Below are positions 38,055-46,218 of a stretch of 64,000 nt of DNA, piece after piece (position 1 is the stretch's first letter; each line of letters begins with the position of its first letter). The translations under genes were made by a program, and so were the position numbers. Source of the stretch: an uncultured bacterium (GTDB taxonomy: Bacteria > Verrucomicrobiota > Kiritimatiellia > CAIKKV01 > CAIJXV01); assembly GCA_903824675.1 (NCBI GenBank), contig CAIJXV010000017.1:1-64000 (forward strand), written 5' to 3'. The notes under the pieces are model-generated. The model saw only the letters and a program-made list of their open reading frames with translations. It made no database searches and was not told where the DNA came from.

Positions 38055-39400
38055 TGCTTGCCCTCTTCCTTCTGTACCCAGCCCTTACAATCCAAGCTGT
38101 CGCCGCGCATCGAACGGCACCCGAACAGGCCACCGATACGATTGAGTTCACAGCGGTCGAACGGTGCGGGGAATCTTTTTCTGCCTGGCCCATGATTGTC
38201 CGCGTGGTCTGCCCTGATTCCTGGAACCCCGAGAAAGCCGGCGACTGGACCTTGATCGAACTCGATACCGACCACATTCCCCGCCATCGGTTGCCTTTTC
38301 AAAAACTCGATGCTTTTGACGCCCTTGGGGCTCCGAATAAACTCGCGCCCGTTCGGGCCGTGGATCTCTGTTTCCCCATCACCCTTAAAGCGGGTGAAAC
38401 CCGTTCATATCGACTTCTCAGCAAAGCGTCACCGACCAACCTGCCATGGACGCCCAATCGCCCGGCTGACTTAAAAATTGAGGGACAAGGACCCGGTGCC
38501 CAAATCGATACGGGAAACACGGTGTTCGGTTTTCATCCCGCTAATGGCCAATTCGGATGGTACCTCCCCAAAAATGCCGGCATCACCAATCATCTCGGGT
38601 TTCGTCAGGGGGCCGAAGCCGCCTGCCATCATAACCCCGATGTCTGGTGCTTCCCACGCGCTTGGGGACATACCAGCGACTGGCGGTGCCAATCTACCAA
38701 TGGGTCCGCCCCTGCACAAATCGTTCAACAAGGCCCCTTGGTCTACCGTTTTGTCCGTTCGGGATGGATGCCGAATTGTGACGGAATCAGAGTCCGGGTC
38801 AGCTATACGGTTTTTGCCGGCTTACCCATTGTCATGGAGTCCTCTTTGATGGAATTCACCCAGAGCCTGGTCGTCTATGCCGTCCGCAATAATGAACTGG
38901 TTTTTAACCGCGGCATCCACACCCATGCAGCCTATCCCGACGCCACTGGACGACCGATTTCGGTCCGCGCGTTCGACCCGGATCACCCGACTAATTTCCT
39001 GGGGCGTTTGCCGATTCCAGATCTGGATCCAGATATTCCGTGGGTTGCCCTCTACAACGAGACCAATCAATCCGGTGTGGCCATGCTGAATCTTGAAAGA
39101 TGGTCGTTCACCGGTGCCCCCAACCGCCCCCTCAACATGCCTGCTTATTATTACTTCAATGATTATGGGTCCCATGGAACCGGCGCCCGCTTCGATTGGA
39201 ACTTTTTATATTTCTGTCGCGCCGAAGTTTTCACCATCTCGGCCTTGCCGGCGGGTTCACAGTTCGGCGAAAGTTCAGCGATTTTCATTCTTCAAGACGG
39301 AACGGTCCGTCCGGATCAGCTGGAACAAATCGAGTCCTGGCGCAAACGGCTGGAATATCCGCCGTTGATAAAATTCACCGGTGAATATCTGCCGCTGTAA
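38042..39400 (+). CDS. Secreted protein of unknown function, possibly glycan-active
   Basis: This 452-residue protein has a signal peptide (MLALFLLYPALTIQAVAAH) and a beta-rich mature part. Segments such as FGWYLPKNAGITNHLGF, PDVWCFPRAWGHTSDWRC and LPIVMESSLMEFTQSL recall large secreted proteins of polysaccharide-degrading bacteria (beta-sandwich or RIFT-like folds of lyase-associated families). I cannot assign a family or catalytic residue. The ATG at 38042 has aggagg nine bases upstream and overlaps the previous gene, so the two are translationally linked. It converges with nnrD. Confidence 0.55.
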   Translation: MVAVMLALFLLYPALTIQAVAAHRTAPEQATDTIEFTAVERCGESFSAWPMIVRVVCPDSWNPEKAGDWTLIELDTDHIPRHRLPFQKLDAFDALGAPNKLAPVRAVDLCFPITLKAGETRSYRLLSKASPTNLPWTPNRPADLKIEGQGPGAQIDTGNTVFGFHPANGQFGWYLPKNAGITNHLGFRQGAEAACHHNPDVWCFPRAWGHTSDWRCQSTNGSAPAQIVQQGPLVYRFVRSGWMPNCDGIRVRVSYTVFAGLPIVMESSLMEFTQSLVVYAVRNNELVFNRGIHTHAAYPDATGRPISVRAFDPDHPTNFLGRLPIPDLDPDIPWVALYNETNQSGVAMLNLERWSFTGAPNRPLNMPAYYYFNDYGSHGTGARFDWNFLYFCRAEVFTISALPAGSQFGESSAIFILQDGTVRPDQLEQIESWRKRLEYPPLIKFTGEYLPL

Positions 39401-39442
39401 CAAGAGCTTAACCCGGACGGGGTAAAATATTAAATGACCCCG

Positions 39443-41008
39443 TCAGCGCAACAGCATTTCTCGAAAAATATAGGGTAGTTCTTCGATCACATCCGACGCC
39501 ATCATCCCCACTTGAGAACGTCGCCAGGACGCATAATCGCCCGCCCGGCCATGCAGACTCACCGCTGCACAGGCCGCTTCAAAAGGCTTGATCCCCTGCG
39601 CCAGAAGGCCTCCCAGTAGACCCGTTAAGACATCTCCGGTTCCACCCGTGGCCATCCCGGGATTACCCGTCAAATTGAGCCCCACCGGACGATCGGCCGT
39701 GGCCACAAGCGTTGCTGCCCCCTTAAGCACCGCCACCGCACGGGCCCGAACAGAAGCTTCCCGGACCGCCGCAGCCCGATTCGCTTGAACCCAGTCGGGG
39801 TCCCGTCCCAATAACCGTGCCATTTCGCCGGGATGCGGCGTTATCACCAGGGGACCGGATGCGGCCTGCAAGGCCTCCAATTGGCCCCCAAAAACAGTCA
39901 GCGCATCAGCATCCAAAACCAACGGGGACTTGCAGATGGAAATCAATTGAACGATCAACTCGCGAATTTCCGGCTCTGTTGTGACCCCTGGGCCGACAGC
40001 AATTGCGTCAAAGGGCGCCAAGCCCCGCGGCAAACCGGCCAGAGCCGTGACGGCCAATTGACCCCGGTCTGCGGTCGGTGCCGCATGGACCATCGCTTGC
40101 GGCACCGCGCCCGCCACAATGGCGGCAATCGATTGCGGAACCAACAAGGAAACCAAACCAACCCCGGATCGACAAGCAGATTGGGCCGCCAGGATCGCCG
40201 CCCCAACATAACCCGGCGATCCGGCGATGATCAGCAGATGACCATAGGTCCCCTTATGCGAGTCTCTACGTCGACGTGAAAACAACTGGCGGACTTCCCA
40301 TCCGGTGATGAGTTCAGGGTCAGCGGTTAAATCTCGAGTCAGTTCCCAGGGAATACCGATATCGATCACTTCCAATCGTCCCACCGATTCCAGGGCTGCG
40401 GGCTTGAGAAGGCCGACTTTGGGCAGCCCCATTGTTGCAGTGATATCCGCACACACCGATTCCCCGTCTGACAATCCCGTATCGGCATCGAGCCCCGAAG
40501 GAACATCGATTGAAATCACCAGGCTTTCATGAGATAAAGAATTGATTGTATGAATCGCCCCGGCAATCGGCCCCCGGGCAGGCCCCGAGGCCCCGATCCC
40601 GAGGATGCCATCCACCAGCAGGTCGGCCGGCTCGGCTTGCGCCAGGGCCTCGTCCCACGCCTCGACAGTGGGTAACTCTCGCAACGTAACGCCACAGGCC
40701 CGCATTTTTCCCAGATGGCGAAGGGCATCCCCGCGGATATCGCCAGCCGAGCCAGCCAGCCAGACTTCGGCATCCATTCCTTCGTCATGAAGACAATGGG
40801 CTGCGGCAAAAGCATCTCCCCCATTATTCCCCCGCCCAGCCATGAGGAGGACAAAGGGATGGGCCATGCCACAGCGTTCGGAGAGACGGCAGACAACTTC
40901 CGCAATACCGTCACCGGCTCGCGCCATCAGTTCTTCGCCGGGAATATTGTAATCCTCGATCACTTTCCGGTCGAGGCTGCGCATCTGTTCGGTTGTCACA
41001 GTTTTCAT
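39443..41008 (-). CDS. nnr: Bifunctional NAD(P)H-hydrate epimerase/ADP-dependent dehydratase
   Basis: This two-domain enzyme repairs hydrated NAD(P)H. The N-terminal YjeF_N epimerase domain carries GRGNNGGDAFAAA (about residues 58-70) and DIDVPSG-like SIDVPSGLDADTG. The C-terminal YjeF_C/ribokinase-like dehydratase domain, from about residue 235, carries HKGTYGHLLIIAGSPGYVGA, TPHPGEMARLLG and NPGMATGGTGDVLTG. The length of 521 residues is typical. It lies 27 nt after acpS, an arrangement found in many bacteria. Confidence 0.95.
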   Translation of the reverse strand: MKTVTTEQMRSLDRKVIEDYNIPGEELMARAGDGIAEVVCRLSERCGMAHPFVLLMAGRGNNGGDAFAAAHCLHDEGMDAEVWLAGSAGDIRGDALRHLGKMRACGVTLRELPTVEAWDEALAQAEPADLLVDGILGIGASGPARGPIAGAIHTINSLSHESLVISIDVPSGLDADTGLSDGESVCADITATMGLPKVGLLKPAALESVGRLEVIDIGIPWELTRDLTADPELITGWEVRQLFSRRRRDSHKGTYGHLLIIAGSPGYVGAAILAAQSACRSGVGLVSLLVPQSIAAIVAGAVPQAMVHAAPTADRGQLAVTALAGLPRGLAPFDAIAVGPGVTTEPEIRELIVQLISICKSPLVLDADALTVFGGQLEALQAASGPLVITPHPGEMARLLGRDPDWVQANRAAAVREASVRARAVAVLKGAATLVATADRPVGLNLTGNPGMATGGTGDVLTGLLGGLLAQGIKPFEAACAAVSLHGRAGDYASWRRSQVGMMASDVIEELPYIFREMLLR

Positions 41009-41035
41009 TGATTCACGCTTCCGTTCCCGCCCGGA

Positions 41036-41431
41036 CTATCGGTCGCTCAATAACAATGCCTGGGCTATGGCGAAATGATGGGTATGCGACAAGCTGACCA
41101 AAACGTCACCCACTCCACGCCGTCCAGCAAACGCCCGCCCCTTCTCACTCAAGCGGACAGAGGGTTTTCCACTTTGGGCATCGCGAACAACCTCGATATC
41201 CAACCAGCCCAGGCTTGTTCCAATACCGGTTCCAAACGCCTTGGATACGGCTTCTTTGACGGCAAACCGTCCGGAATAGTAGAGCCATGGCGAGGCTTTG
41301 CTCTCGCAATAAGACTGCTCGCCGGGCAGGAAAATCCGGTTGCGAAACCGATCAGACCAGCGGGCGAGCATTTCCCGCATGCGCTCATTCTCAACCAGAT
41401 CAATCCCCGTCCCGACCACCCCCCCCGTCAC
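41036..41431 (-). CDS. acpS: Holo-[acyl-carrier-protein] synthase
   Basis: AcpS moves the phosphopantetheine arm of CoA onto acyl carrier protein. The 131-residue protein has GTGIDLVENERM at the start and RFAVKEAVSKAFGTG (metal and CoA-binding) in the middle, with LSHTHHFAIAQAL at the end. The track ORF begins at 41512 within pdxJ. The GTG at 41431 overlaps the pdxJ stop as GTGA, with GGGAGGAG just upstream, and gives the family length. Confidence 0.93.
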   Translation of the reverse strand: MTGGVVGTGIDLVENERMREMLARWSDRFRNRIFLPGEQSYCESKASPWLYYSGRFAVKEAVSKAFGTGIGTSLGWLDIEVVRDAQSGKPSVRLSEKGRAFAGRRGVGDVLVSLSHTHHFAIAQALLLSDR

Positions 41432-42174
41432 GGTTCTCCTCCCTGATAAGCACGCATGCCGGCCAGCATCTCCCGCGTCGCCCGCTCCACCCCCACACTC
41501 ACGGCCCGGCAAATGATGCTATGGCCGATATTGAGCGTGTCCAAATAAGGCAGGCGCAGAATCGACGGCAACGTAGCCAGATTGATTCCATGCCCGGCAT
41601 TTACGCGCAGCCCCAAGGCATGGGCCGCACGGGCACCCTCGATCAGACGGGCGAGTTCACGTCGGGCGAATGCGGGGCGTGTCGCGTCGCAAAAAGCACC
41701 TGTGTGCAATTCGACATAGGGTGCCCCCATCCGCGCCGCCGCCTCTAATTGGCGAAGGTCTGGATCGACAAACAGACTCACCCCGATGCCGGCTCGAGTG
41801 AGCGCGTCACAAGTTTTCCGCAAGGCCGTAAAATGACCGATGACATCCAGGCCACCTTCCGTCGTGAGTTCCCGCCGTTTTTCCGGGACCAGACAGACTT
41901 CCGTCGGACAGACATTGAGGGCGATCCGCACAATCTCCGGTGCATTGGCCATTTCGAGATTCATCGGGACCGAGAGCTGTTTTCTCAAATTGTAGACATC
42001 CGCATCCTGAATATGCCGACGATCTTCACGCAAATGAATCGTAATTCCCTTGGCACCCGCCCGCTCGCAGAGGCGGGCAACTTCCACCAGGTCGGGATAA
42101 AGGGTCCCTCGAGCCTGACGTAAAGTTGCCGCATGATCGATATTCACACCCAATCGCAAGACCGGCTTGGTCAT
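41428..42174 (-). CDS. pdxJ: Pyridoxine 5'-phosphate synthase
   Basis: PdxJ condenses 1-deoxyxylulose 5-phosphate with 3-amino-2-oxopropyl phosphate to give pyridoxine 5'-phosphate. The 248-residue protein has RLGVNIDHAATLRQARGT at the start, ITIHLREDRRHIQDADV, VCLVPEKR and VNAGHGINLATL, all typical. The ATG at 42174 has GGGAG six bases upstream; a second ATG two codons earlier (42180) is the track start. It overlaps acpS by four bases. A PLP supply gene agrees with the PLP-dependent mutase in this window, though no direct link is shown. Confidence 0.95.
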   Translation of the reverse strand: MTKPVLRLGVNIDHAATLRQARGTLYPDLVEVARLCERAGAKGITIHLREDRRHIQDADVYNLRKQLSVPMNLEMANAPEIVRIALNVCPTEVCLVPEKRRELTTEGGLDVIGHFTALRKTCDALTRAGIGVSLFVDPDLRQLEAAARMGAPYVELHTGAFCDATRPAFARRELARLIEGARAAHALGLRVNAGHGINLATLPSILRLPYLDTLNIGHSIICRAVSVGVERATREMLAGMRAYQGGEP

Positions 42175-42250
42175 ATACATCTCCCAGGAAACGATTTCGC
42201 TTCAGGATTGAATACTAAAGTAATCCAGTACATTTGACTACCGTGTTTTT

Positions 42251-42592
42251 TTATTTATGATTTCGCAAAAAACACAACTCGGCGCGCAAACGCTCGACCT
42301 CGTTGAAGAGATGGAAGAACGAATTGAGCCAAGCCATATCATTACGGTGCCCGGCCCGCAAGTACTCGATCCGTCGAACCTTATAAATGGCTTCTTCTGT
42401 AAATCCCATCACTCCATAGGGCGGCTGAAAAACAGGTCGTACCAATCCGGCCCGGCAATAGATCAGAAGAGAGCGACGGGGAATTCCCGCGAGATGCGCG
42501 GCGGCATCGAGATTGTAAAGCGTGTTCGGCTCCGGTTGAAAGACTTCAACGGACAGGGAGGGCGCGGGCCTTGTGGGTAATCGTTTTTTCAT
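42251..42592 (-). CDS. CbpM-like MerR-type chaperone modulator
   Basis: This 113-residue protein has a MerR-like helix-turn-helix (LDAAAHLAGIPRRSLLIYCRAGLV, about residues 27-50) and a helical C-terminal part ending VERLRAELCFLRNHK. Small MerR_2-type proteins next to cbpA act as CbpM, an inhibitor of the DnaJ-like CbpA. The ATG at 42592 has GAGGAAA upstream and overlaps the cbpA stop by ATGA; the track start at 42640 lies inside cbpA. The similarity to CbpM is by gene order and domain rather than close sequence. Confidence 0.7.
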   Translation of the reverse strand: MKKRLPTRPAPSLSVEVFQPEPNTLYNLDAAAHLAGIPRRSLLIYCRAGLVRPVFQPPYGVMGFTEEAIYKVRRIEYLRAGHRNDMAWLNSFFHLFNEVERLRAELCFLRNHK

Positions 42593-43569
42593 GAAGATTT
42601 CCTCGGATTGAACGTCGATTGGGCAGCTACCTGTTCCCACGCCAATTTCTGTTTTGCGGTCAGATCTGACGGGACTTGAATGGACACAATGGCATACAGG
42701 TCACCCCTGCGCTCTCCACCGGCAGGCAAGCCCTTTCCCGTCAATCGAAATTGACGTTCTGCGACCGTCCCCGCGGGTATAATCAAAGAAACCAGTCCAT
42801 CAAGAGTAGGAATATGAATCTTAGCCCCTAACACGGCTTCCCATGGGGATAATTCCAAATCGTGATACAGGTCGACCCCACGAACCCGAAACTCGGGATG
42901 CTTGGCATAAGTAACATGCAAATAAAGATTGCCCGCCTCCCCTCCCCCGATACCGTCCTGTCCTTTACCCGCAAGCCGGATGAGTTGGGCCTCCCGTACG
43001 CCGGGCGGGATTTTCACGCGCAAGGTCTGCTGGGTGGACAATCGCGTCTGCGGATCCGTCCGCTGCAGCCGAATCACCCTAGATGCGCCATGCAACACTT
43101 CGTCCAATGTCACCAGGATGTCACCTTCAATGTCACCCCCCTGCTGCATAACCGGATGATCGTTCCCCCCTTTGTTTCTTGCGTTACCGGAAGGAGTAAA
43201 TCCGCCAAATGAAGATTCGTGACGACCAAAGAACTGTTCAAAGAAGTCACTGAAACCGGTCCCTTCGAAATGGAATTCAGAACCTGCCCCTCGTCGATCC
43301 TCAAATCCGCTTTCGGGCTCTGGAGCCTGCCGTTCGGGATGGTTCCAGTTCGCCCCTAACGCATCATATTTACGTCGTTTTTCAGGATCACTGAGAACTT
43401 CATTGGCCTCATTGATTTCTTTAAACCGGACTTCAGCGGTGTGTTTATCTTTGGCGACATCAGGATGATACTGACGGGCCAAAGCCCTGAACGCCTTCTT
43501 AATCTCGGATTCCGTCGCATTTCGATTCAGCCCGAGAACCTGATAGTAATCTTTAAATTCAACCGTCAT
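42589..43569 (-). CDS. cbpA: DnaJ-class co-chaperone CbpA
   Basis: CbpA is a DnaJ homologue that stimulates DnaK and binds curved DNA. The 326-residue protein has a J domain with the HPD motif (residues 5-70, YYQVLGLNRNATESEIKKAFRALARQYHPDVA), a Gly/Phe-rich linker (to about 130) and a C-terminal substrate-binding domain (VTLDEVLHGASRVIRL, VKIPPGVREAQLIRLAGKG). There is no cysteine-rich zinc domain, which separates it from DnaJ. It overlaps the small exported ORF upstream and cbpM downstream by four bases each. Confidence 0.9.
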   Translation of the reverse strand: MTVEFKDYYQVLGLNRNATESEIKKAFRALARQYHPDVAKDKHTAEVRFKEINEANEVLSDPEKRRKYDALGANWNHPERQAPEPESGFEDRRGAGSEFHFEGTGFSDFFEQFFGRHESSFGGFTPSGNARNKGGNDHPVMQQGGDIEGDILVTLDEVLHGASRVIRLQRTDPQTRLSTQQTLRVKIPPGVREAQLIRLAGKGQDGIGGGEAGNLYLHVTYAKHPEFRVRGVDLYHDLELSPWEAVLGAKIHIPTLDGLVSLIIPAGTVAERQFRLTGKGLPAGGERRGDLYAIVSIQVPSDLTAKQKLAWEQVAAQSTFNPRKSS

Positions 43570-43805
43570 ATTTCGGAAACTCCTGAACCCGATTCCTTGA
43601 TGGCGAAAAGGGGAATGGCGTTAATTTGAATCCCTTTAAGGACGGATGTCACGGCACCGTTTTCCAGTGGCGCCTTGGATTCCGGGATAATCGGTCCATC
43701 GATCGTGTCGCAGTGGGCACGAGCCGTAGGCGAAAAGAGCAAAGATAATAGAGCGCCAAAGATTACGCTCCACCGCCTGTTTGATCCTCGGCTTGCACGT
43801 ATCAT
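43566..43805 (-). CDS. Small exported protein, shortened DUF6448-like
   Basis: This 79-residue ORF has a signal peptide (VIFGALLSLLFSPTARA) followed by HCDTIDGPIIPESKAPLENGAVTSVLKG, which resembles the start of DUF6448 proteins. The following residues do not match that family as I remember it, and the protein ends early, so it looks like a 3'-truncated relative. Translation signals are good: AAAGGAG lies before the ATG at 43805, and the stop overlaps the cbpA start (ATGA). It may persist because translating it couples cbpA expression. Confidence 0.55.
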   Translation of the reverse strand: MIRASRGSNRRWSVIFGALLSLLFSPTARAHCDTIDGPIIPESKAPLENGAVTSVLKGIQINAIPLFAIKESGSGVSEI

Positions 43806-43829
43806 TTGATTTCTCCTTTGATTGGATCA

Positions 43830-43858
43830 TTTATACTGGACCGGCATCGATAGCGCAA
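43830..43858 (-). promoter_or_regulatory. Probable promoter of the DUF6448-like/cbpA/cbpM operon
   Basis: On the minus strand TTGCGC (43858-43853) and TATAAA (43835-43830) are 17 nt apart and end 24 nt before the ATG at 43805. Confidence 0.5.
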
Positions 43859-43993
43859 TGGGGTATAGTGCGTAGTCGGAGTGGCTAAAATCCTTATGGA
43901 TTTAGGATCAAATCTAAGGTCGAAACGGACTATAGAAGGGGAAAAGGCGGATTACCCGGTATCTGATTATTTTTCGGGGTCACCTAAATAGTG

Positions 43994-44294
43994 CTACCCG
44001 AAAACGACCGAGCGAATGGCCGTCACCAGATCTTCAAAAACCCTTTTTTTTGCACAAATCCCAGCCCCCTCGCGTCCAGGACGGCATGAACCAAGGCGGA
44101 ATTCAAATGGTGGGAAAGAGCAAGGATTCGTGTTTCCGGCCGCACGGCCAGAATTGCCCGCATGGCGTCAATCCCTTTCATTCTGGGCAGCATAATATCC
44201 ATGCCGATCACATCCGGATGGATCTGAACCATCGTTTCGACCGCTTCTTCCGCAGCTCCCACGGCAGAAATAACCGCCAATGGCAGATCAAAAT
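43994..44294 (-). pseudogene. Response-regulator receiver domain remnant
   Basis: The frame reads AVISAVGAAEEAVETMVQIHPDVIGMDIMLPRMKGIDAM, the middle of a CheY-like receiver domain with its phospho-accepting Asp in MDIMLPRMKG. The first 35 or so residues, including the acidic pair, are absent: an in-frame TAG lies about 8 codons before AVISAV. At the 3' end a run of eight A (minus strand, near 44043-44050) breaks the frame. One more A would give QKRVFEDLVTAIRSVVFG, the normal end of a receiver domain. No output domain follows. It is either a decayed gene or partly a sequencing error. Confidence 0.6.
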
Positions 44295-44378
44295 TCGATC
44301 CAGCCTATTCGATTGTACGCTCATGGGCTCCCTGCAAATCTCGCCCCTTGTTTCCGTATTCATTTTGCATTCAATCAC

Positions 44379-44407
44379 TTGCGAACCGGCATCGTTCCCG
44401 GTATACT
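44379..44407 (+). promoter_or_regulatory. Promoter of the MoxR gene, giving a nearly leaderless mRNA
   Basis: TTGCGA (44379-44384) and TATACT (44402-44407) have an ideal 17-nt spacer. The expected start of transcription, 6-8 nt after the -10 box, is within about three bases of the ATG at 44416. Confidence 0.6.
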
Positions 44408-44415
44408 CTCCAGGA

Positions 44416-45249
44416 ATGAGTCCTATTCGAAAAATTCAACAGGATCACGGCATCGTCGGTCGCGATGAAGAGTTGGCCCTCTCCTTGGCCATTCTCAAAG
44501 CCGACCGCCATCTCCTGCTTGAAGGTCCCGTCGGCGTCGGAAAAACCACCATTGCCCTCGCCGTTGCCCGGCATTTGGAACGACCGTCCATCCGGGTTGA
44601 TGGTGACGACCGCTATACCGAGGCCAAATTGACCGGTTGGTTCGATCCTCAGCAAGTTCTCGCTGCGGGCTATGGTCCCCACTCCTTCATCGAAGGGCCC
44701 CTCACCCAAGCCATGCGTCAGGGAGCGATCCTCTTTATCAATGAGTTGAACCGTATGCCGGAATCAGTCCAAAATGTTTTATTGCCTGCCTTGGATGAGC
44801 GACTTCTTATCCTTCCCCAGATCAGCACTATCCGTGCCCAACCGGGCTTCTTGGTGATCGCCACCCAAAATCCTGTGGAATACATTGCGACCGGACATCT
44901 TTCCGAGGCACTCAAAGATCGCTTTGAACATGTCGTTCTCAATTATCAAACAGAAGACGAGGAAACCCGGATCGTCCAACACGTCACCGCCTGCAAAGAT
45001 GACACACTAATCCGTGAAGCGGTCGCCCTGACCCGCCTGACCCGAATCCACCCGCTCTTCAAAAAAGGCGCATCGATCCGAGCCGCCATTGCCATGGTCC
45101 TCATCGCCCGGCATTTAACGGGCGCGGACCGCCTCACACGGGCTGCTCGGGCTGCGTTGGCCACCCGGGTTGAATTACGGGACGAGGAAGAACGGGGATT
45201 AAACGTGGCACTCGATGAACTTCTGGTTGACTTAAAAAAAAAGGGCTGA
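44416..45249 (+). CDS. MoxR-family AAA+ ATPase
   Basis: MoxR ATPases act as chaperones that work with a VWA-domain partner to load metals or assemble complexes. The 277-residue protein has Walker A GPVGVGKTT (about residues 39-47), Walker B GAILFINELNRMPE, sensor 1 IATQNPVE and the lid domain after about residue 180. The track ORF extends back to 44050 over the receiver remnant. The ATG at 44416 fits the family start and the promoter just before it. It ends in an A9 run (LKKKG), from which a -1 shift leads directly into the VWA frame. Confidence 0.88.
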   Translation: MSPIRKIQQDHGIVGRDEELALSLAILKADRHLLLEGPVGVGKTTIALAVARHLERPSIRVDGDDRYTEAKLTGWFDPQQVLAAGYGPHSFIEGPLTQAMRQGAILFINELNRMPESVQNVLLPALDERLLILPQISTIRAQPGFLVIATQNPVEYIATGHLSEALKDRFEHVVLNYQTEDEETRIVQHVTACKDDTLIREAVALTRLTRIHPLFKKGASIRAAIAMVLIARHLTGADRLTRAARAALATRVELRDEEERGLNVALDELLVDLKKKG

Positions 45250-45281
45250 AGCCGCCCCCTGATTCCACGCCCTCCACCAGA

Positions 45282-46187
45282 TTGGCCTTCGCTCTCGCCT
45301 TTGAAACTCGGGGCCTGCCCGCCGATTCCGACGACCTCTTCGCTGACGCCGACCCCCATGCCGAACTTGCCGAGCATTATCAGATCGATCCCAACCATTT
45401 GGATGGCTGGTCCATTGCCGAACAATTGTCAAAATTAGGCAAGGAAATCGCCGACCCACAACTCCGCGCATTTGCCCGGAAAATTGCAGCTAAGTCGGTT
45501 TTACGCCGAGCCGCTCGCCTGGTCGGTCCCATCCGCCCCGCCCTTCGACGCATTGTTGAACCCTTCCGTGAACCTTTTCGCGGCGAATTGGATATCGATC
45601 GAACACTGGAGAATGCCCTGGGTCGACGCCGCCCAAAGCCGGAAGACTGGATGATTTCGGACCGGCGCGAAAAACAACCCCAAGTCGTCCTGATGATGGA
45701 TGTTTCCCTGTCCATGTCCGGCCGAAATCTAGCCCTCGCCGCCCTGGCCACCGCCGTACTCGCCTTTAAAATCCGGCCGCCCGATCTGGCGGTCATCGCT
45801 TTCGACAGCAGTGCGCGAACGCTTCATGAACTCGGGCAATCCATCGGCCGTCAGCGACTGGTTGAATCCATTCTAGCGCAACCAGCGCGCGGCTTCACCA
45901 ACCTCGAAGAAGCCTTGCGATGCGGGGCGCGCGAACTTCATCGCGCCCGTTCTGTGGACCGGGCCGCCATCCTGATCACGGACGGAGTCTATACCACCGG
46001 CGGCGACCCCCTGCCACTGGCCAGGAATTTCCGCAATCTGCATGTCATCCTGACCGAAGATTACAAAATGAACGAAGATCTCTGCCGGCGAATGGCCAAT
46101 GCCGGAAAGGGGAAGCTTTTCAAGGTCAAGGGGTTCGAAGATTTGCCGGCGCGGATGCTCGATATTGCCAACCGGGTTTTGCGCTAA
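45282..46187 (+). CDS. VWA-domain protein, MoxR partner
   Basis: This 301-residue protein has a C-terminal von Willebrand factor A domain with a complete MIDAS motif: DVSLSMSG (DxSxS), the Thr in GFTNLEEA and the Asp in LITDGVYTTGG. The N-terminal part resembles the helical region of MoxR-linked VWA proteins. The start is uncertain. The track uses a TTG at 45282 without a ribosome site, and in-frame sequence continues upstream (GLKPPPDSTPSTR) to a CTG at 45246 and into the MoxR A9 run. It may be translated by -1 frameshifting at A AAA AAG (45237-45243), giving a MoxR-VWA fusion. Confidence 0.8.
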   Translation: MAFALAFETRGLPADSDDLFADADPHAELAEHYQIDPNHLDGWSIAEQLSKLGKEIADPQLRAFARKIAAKSVLRRAARLVGPIRPALRRIVEPFREPFRGELDIDRTLENALGRRRPKPEDWMISDRREKQPQVVLMMDVSLSMSGRNLALAALATAVLAFKIRPPDLAVIAFDSSARTLHELGQSIGRQRLVESILAQPARGFTNLEEALRCGARELHRARSVDRAAILITDGVYTTGGDPLPLARNFRNLHVILTEDYKMNEDLCRRMANAGKGKLFKVKGFEDLPARMLDIANRVLR

Positions 46188-46218
46188 CCGTCCCGGCGCT
46201 GGATTCCCCGCGGTCTCC

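Noticed and set aside
44050-44415. Upstream extension of the MoxR ORF in the track
   Set aside because: It translates the antisense of the receiver remnant; the promoter and family start support 44416.
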